Part shown: positions 42,831 to 47,309 of the stretch, one piece after another
Position numbering within the stretch: the first letter of the stretch is position 1
How the letters are laid out: each line of letters begins with the position of its first letter
DNA from: Basidiobolus meristosporus CBS 931.73
Lineage: Eukaryota > Basidiobolomycota > Basidiobolomycetes > Basidiobolales > Basidiobolaceae
Direction of reading: 5' to 3'
Assembly (NCBI GenBank): GCA_002104905.1
Contig: MCFE01000674.1
Span: 1-47,309, forward strand
DNA length: 47,309 nucleotides
Position numbers and translations under genes: made by a program
The notes under the pieces: generated by a model
The model's input: the letters and a program-made list of their open reading frames with translations, nothing else
Databases searched by the model: none
Told to the model about the DNA's origin: nothing

Positions 42831-44554
42831 AAGTTTTTTGTGAAATCTGGGGTGCAATTATTTTGTAACATTCTCTGCACAGTGTCCTGAGATGATCTGC
42901 GCCTCTTAGTCACAGGACTTTAAATCTATGATGGCCTTTTGATGGGATCATCACAATAATATCTCATAGAGATAGCTTTATGACAGTCTCACTTGGGTAT
43001 CTCACTTGCTGCTTTAGATGCATGGGTATAACTCACAAGTCAATGTGTGCTTCATGTATCTTTTGGGTGACTGTCACCAATAATTTGAGGTATAGCCTGC
43101 AATATTGGATATTTCATCTGTATTTTATACATGTGTAAGTTGCTGATTGGGGAATAGGCAATATTTTGGTGATATTGATGCCATCAAGCTCTTGAAATGC
43201 TGACTAGCTTGTTTGCAATATGAAAATCCCCAACAGACATCCAGTTTCCCAAGTGTTATATTATATGGGTCTAAAGCAGGCTGATTCTGACATGTTAACT
43301 GAGTTTCCCCTCTGCAATGTATTCTAGCACCCTATGCAAAGGTCTTAAGTAGTCATAGCATTTTCAGCAGTGTTGACCTACTCAGATATAATGATTCTGC
43401 ATTGTGGTTTACAAGCATAGTCTTATTCAATGCTCAGAGCCAATGCTGACTATGTGTATTTAGCAGCAAGCTTGCTTGCCTTATGACACAAACAACAGTC
43501 CCAGAGTTGTTGCATCACATACTGGTAGAGTGCTCTCAGCTATTGCAGGCATATTGTGTTTCAGTCTGTATTGCTGTTGTAGCACATGGTTTCCCACTCA
43601 TATCTAGCTGCACTATTCCACTGATAGTGTCATGATCACATGACAACCATGAACACCCATGCCAAGTTTCAGCTTCCTAGCTCAATTTCTAAGAGATTCC
43701 TTCTGGAACCTTCTACCACCTTCCAGAAAGTTCTTGACCATTCCAAACCATTGTTACACAATGGAACATTTCATAGAAGCTTTCCATCGTATTTTTCATA
43801 GTCCAGTACCATATATAGAAATACCAGGTCACATGACTTAGTCACATGATCAGGTGACCCAATCCATTTCCCCATCCTGTCTCAGTGCCGTGTCGTCTAT
43901 GTCATTATCCCCAGCACCATTGCTGTGCCTCACCCCACAACCCCATTAGTAGTAGCTAATATCTCTCAGCATCAGTATAGCCAAAAAGTATATATAGTCC
44001 TATCCCCCCTTAAGTATTCCTCAGTCTGATAAACACAGGTCTTGAATAAACAGCCTTGCCTTGAATCCTGCCTTGCCTTGATGGTCCACACCTAAGTCCT
44101 TTCCTGCCGTGCCTAGCTTTTCCTCCTGCCTTGTGTCTATTCATAACAGTTTTATCAGACTCCCCTGACTTACCTGTGGATCCCTGCCTTCTGCCCAAAG
44201 TTTGAAGAAAACTTGTAAAAGGAATACTCACCGTAAGTATCACCCATCATCTTTCCCTAGTCTTGTCCTATAAAGGCAAAGATACTTTATCTTTGTAAAA
44301 CTATTGGTCAAAGCTGCATTCACTTTATTACCCTGCTGGTGGAGTTTACAGTTGTTACAGTATTGGAAGCTTTAGTACAATACTCTATCAAAGGACGTTG
44401 AAACCAGTACCGTCTGAAGTGACGCTAACTTACTTAAGTTGGGGATTGTGGCTCAATAGTTGTATTCTTGACATACTAGTGGCTTTACAAACCCACAATC
44501 TAGTTTAGTATATTCCAGTATTCCTTGCAAGTTCATCCGCCTTCCTCTGCTACC
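42831..44554 (+). other. Gypsy 5' region (LTR and leader), left edge unresolved
   Basis: From about 44240 to 44535 the sequence is similar to the insert at 32600-32940, so it belongs to the Gypsy LTR or leader. TATATATAG near 43990, about 560 bp before gag, and AATAAACAGCC near 44045 could be the promoter and polyadenylation signals of the LTR. A TGTAG start near 43576 is possible but weak. The part left of ~43.5 kb shows nothing recognisable. No classical tRNA primer-binding site was identified. Confidence 0.45.
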
Positions 44555-45487
44555 ATGTCCAACCTAGAGCTGAACTTTGCCCAGCTCATGGCTGCCTTTA
44601 CCCAACTGCAGCAAGACCATGCAGACCTCAGAAACACTCTTGCTCAGTTCCAGAACCAAAGTGTCCAGCAAACTAGCCATGTCCCAGTCTACCAAGAACC
44701 CAAGTATACTCCTGCTACCAAGTTCAATGGCTCTCAGAATGAATTTCATGGCTTCATCAACATGGTGAAGAACAATCTTGCACTCCAGCCCAACCGGTAC
44801 CCCACTGACCAGGCCAAAGTTGGTTTCATCTCCAACCTGCTTACTGGTACAGCTCTCAAGTGGTTCTCCCCATTAGTGGAGACCAACTCTCCCCTCCTCA
44901 GAGACTACCAAGCTTTCCTCACTGAAATGGAGCTAACATTTGGTAACCTTGACCAAGCCAGAACTGCTGCCAACAAGATCAAGACCCTCAAGCAAGGGAA
45001 CAAACCAGCATCAGTCTATGCCTCAGAATTCCAACAACTCTCCAGTGACCTCAGCTCCTGGGGTCAAGCAGCCTTGATTAGCCAATTCCAAGATGGCCTC
45101 AATGATGAAGTTTGTGATCTGCTACTCACACTCCCAGATCCAGATACATTGGTTGAAGCTATGCACCAAGCAATCCGGTGTGATAACAGACTATTCCAGA
45201 AGAAGCAAAAGAACCGTCAAAGACACATTCCTGTTGCAGTCCCAGCCCCTCCTGCTCCCCAAGTCACTCCAGAAGATCCTATGCAGATTGATAGTGCCAA
45301 ATACAAGAAACTATCAAAGAGTGAAAAGTCCAGACGTCAACAAGCCAACCTCTGTCTATACTGTGGCCAACCAGGTCACTTTGCCAAGTCCTGCCCTAAC
45401 AAGAAGTCCAGCTTCAAGCTGATGCAGTCCTCCAGCAACCAACCTGATTCAGATCTGTTGGGAAACTCCAATGTCCAGTTGCACTGA
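44555..45487 (+). CDS. Gypsy Gag protein
   Basis: ATG 44555 ([15 protein letters not shown]) begins an intact 310-codon frame; the open frame upstream to 44525 lacks an ATG. The capsid region has the Ty3/Gypsy pattern [24 protein letters not shown] and a [10 protein letters not shown]-type block. A CX2CX4HX4C zinc knuckle ([14 protein letters not shown]) lies at about residues 267-280. The frame stops with TGA 45485-45487, within the loop of the frameshift hairpin. Intact Gag suggests the copy is young although pol is broken. Confidence 0.9.
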   Translation: MSNLELNFAQLMAAFTQLQQDHADLRNTLAQFQNQSVQQTSHVPVYQEPKYTPATKFNGSQNEFHGFINMVKNNLALQPNRYPTDQAKVGFISNLLTGTALKWFSPLVETNSPLLRDYQAFLTEMELTFGNLDQARTAANKIKTLKQGNKPASVYASEFQQLSSDLSSWGQAALISQFQDGLNDEVCDLLLTLPDPDTLVEAMHQAIRCDNRLFQKKQKNRQRHIPVAVPAPPAPQVTPEDPMQIDSAKYKKLSKSEKSRRQQANLCLYCGQPGHFAKSCPNKKSSFKLMQSSSNQPDSDLLGNSNVQLH

Positions 45488-47309
45488 CAGGCTTGCAACT
45501 GGACCCACCCATGAAAATCCAGCATATCCAAGAATCTTCCTTTGCCACAAAATCTATACAGTCCTTGAGAATGCCTGTCAAAATCCAGATCCCTGACTCC
45601 AGTCCTGTCCCAGCCCTAGCCCTGATTGATTCTGGTGCTTCATCCTGTTTCATTGACCAAGCCTTTGTCCAGAAGCACTCTATTCCTGTTACCTTGGAAT
45701 CCTGTCCAGTCCATGTAGAAGTTATTGATGGAAGATCACTCTCCTCTGGTGCTGTTACCCATGAAACATGCTTACTCCAGCTGTCCAGTACTGCCCACCA
45801 AGAAAGAATTGCCTTCAACATCATCAACTCACCACACTATCTTATTGTGCTTGGAAGCTCATGGTTGAGCTACCACAATCCGAGTATTGATTGGAAATCC
45901 AAGATTCTGTCATTCACCAGATCCCACCAAGTCAACTCCATGAAATCTCCAGACCCTGATAACCGTGAAAAGACAGTTGCCAACAGTTCAACAGCCCAAG
46001 ATACCTTGCCAGCTGAAGGAGCCCCCTCAGCAACTATACCAGCCAAGTACCAAGAGTTTGCTCATGTCTTTGACAAGAAGAAAGCAGAACTCCTCCCTGA
46101 CCATCGGCCTTATGACTGCCCTATTGACCTTGAAGATGGAAAAGTCCCTCCATTTGGCCCAATATATAACCTCTCCCAGCCGGAGTTGAAAGAACTCCAA
46201 GGTTATATTCAAGAAAACCTCCAGAAGGGTTTTATTCAGCACTCCAAATCACCTGCTGGAGCCCCAATCCTCTTTGTCAAGAAGAAGGATGGCACCCTCA
46301 GAATGTGTGTGGACTACCGTGCTTTGAATAAGATCACAGTCAAGAACCGCTACCCCCTGCCCCTAATCAACACACTGTTGGATCAGCTATCTGCTGCCCA
46401 AGTCTTCACCAAGATTGACTTGAGAGGAGCTTACAATCTTGTCAGAATCAAGCCCGGTGATGAATGGAAAACTGCCTTTCGCACAAGATATGGCCACTTT
46501 GAATACAAAGTAATGCCATTTGGCCTCACCAATGCCCCTGCTGTGTTTCAACACCTCATGAATGACATATTCCGTGAATACCTTGACCATTTTGTGGTAA
46601 TCTACCTTGATGATATTCTCATATACTCCAAGAGCCAAGATGAACATGATGAACATGTCAAGAAAGTATTGAGAAAACTAGACTCTGCCGGTCTCTATGC
46701 CAAGTTAGAGAAGTGTGAATTTGACCAGAGAGAAGTGGAATTTCTTGGTTACCTCATCAGCCCTGAGGGAACAAGAATGGACCCAAAGAAAGTTGACTCA
46801 GTCCAGTCCTGAAAAACTCCAAGCTCAGTCAAGGAAGTACAATCCTTCCTGGGATTTGCCAACTTCTATCGCAGGTTCATAGCCAACTACTCCAAGATAG
46901 TCACCCTCTGACAAAGCTAACCCAGAAGAACACACCTTTTGCCTGGAATGAGGAGCAATCCACCTCATTCAACCAACTTAAGAAATCTTTCCTGAAGGCC
47001 CCCCTGCTTGCCCACCCTGACCTTGAGAAGCAATTCATAGTGGAGACTGATGCTTCTGATTTTGCCCTTGGTGCCATACTCTCCCAGTATGATGAGGACA
47101 ATGTGTTGCACCCCATTGCATTCTACTCTTGGCAGTTTTCCCCTGCAGAGATCAACTATGATATCTATGATAAGGAGTTGCTTGCCATCATTGTAGCCTT
47201 TGAGCAATGGAGACACTATCTGGACGGTGCAAAACACAAAATCAAAGTCTTCTGTGACCATAAGAACCTTGAGTACTTTGCAACTTCCAAGGTACTAAAC
47301 CAGAGACAA
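45448..47309 (+). pseudogene. Gypsy Pol, with one stop and one frameshift
   Basis: Pol is read in the -1 frame relative to gag. Motifs: protease [15 protein letters not shown] near 45620; RT block [14 protein letters not shown] near 46300 and YLDDILIYS near 46607; then [10 protein letters not shown]. An in-frame TGA at 46810-46812 stands where the family has a conserved Trp, consistent with a TGG to TGA change. About 95 bp later, near 46903-46907, one base is missing. After that the RNase H frame is open to the window end ([29 protein letters not shown]). Integrase is beyond the window. Confidence 0.9.
45460..45504 (+). promoter_or_regulatory. -1 ribosomal frameshift signal between gag and pol
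   Basis: In the gag frame the codons read TTG GGA AAC, giving the slippery heptamer G_GGA_AAC at 45460-45466, a perfect X_XXY_YYZ site. After a 6-nt spacer (45467-45472) comes an 11-bp perfect stem (GTCCAGTTGCA at 45473-45483 with TGCAACTGGAC at 45494-45504) with a 10-nt loop holding the gag stop. Pol is in the -1 frame and is open from 45448, so the slip falls inside the overlap. Confidence 0.85.

Larger units (their letters stand above)
44555..47309 (+). mobile_element. Ty3/Gypsy LTR retrotransposon, truncated by window end
   Basis: Gag and pol (protease, reverse transcriptase, RNase H) are present in Gypsy order, with integrase and the 3' LTR expected beyond 47309. The 5' LTR and leader lie to the left without a fixed edge. 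Gag is intact; pol has one stop and one frameshift. Confidence 0.9.

Overview
The window looks like one chromosome segment of a filamentous, probably early-diverging fungus. The genes have many short introns (mostly 46-90 nt) with GT/AG ends and CTAAC-like branch sites. The gene content is fungal (a Coq1-type prenyl synthase, a Pho13-type phosphatase, a CsbD-like stress protein, a secreted low-complexity protein with a dibasic site), and there are fungal-type Copia and Gypsy retrotransposons. Two introns carry minor-spliceosome (U12-type) signals, which are absent from most ascomycetes and fit an early-diverging lineage. The taxonomic assignment is inference.

Layout. (1) 1-5834 is a repeat block. 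It holds a LINE-ORF1-like gene with one in-frame stop, whose 3' end is present twice and alternates with CCCTAA telomere-like tracts, then a nearly complete but damaged minus-strand Ty1/Copia element whose 3' LTR is truncated at the telomere-like junction. (2) About 5.8-29.3 kb is a compact housekeeping island: F-box/LRR protein (+), ribosomal protein uS17/RPS11 (-), an unrecognised 179-aa protein (+), TRAPPC13 (-), a secreted Lys/Ala-rich repeat protein (+), a CsbD-like protein (+), a tentative small gene (-), Pho13-type phosphatase (+), TAF13 (-), ASCC2/Cue3 (+), Coq1 (+), ribosomal protein uL23 (-) and mitochondrial SCOT (+). Exon models were built by hand and all keep frame. (3) 30.1-47.3 kb is a transposon graveyard. 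It holds at least four Copia relics (one LTR nested in another, one pol interrupted by a ~1.07 kb Gypsy-LTR-like insert), a tandemly duplicated TNP2/Plavaka-like transposase fragment, a decayed ~2.2 kb coding sequence of unknown family with a 207-bp in-frame tandem repeat, and the 5' part of a Ty3/Gypsy element that runs off the window end.

The genes do not form a pathway. They are ordinary nuclear genes for translation (RPS11, uL23, ribosome rescue by ASCC2), transcription (TAF13), ER/Golgi traffic (TRAPPC13), ubiquinone side-chain synthesis (Coq1) and ketone-body use (SCOT), in divergent or convergent pairs with short spacers.

The most notable observations are: two candidate U12-type introns (TAF13 and ASCC2); a well-formed -1 frameshift cassette between Gypsy gag and pol (G_GGA_AAC, 6-nt spacer, 11-bp hairpin, and an 8-nt complement to its loop 80 nt away); the LINE-like 3' ends alternating with telomere-like DNA; and the unclassified decayed element at 40.66-42.83 kb.
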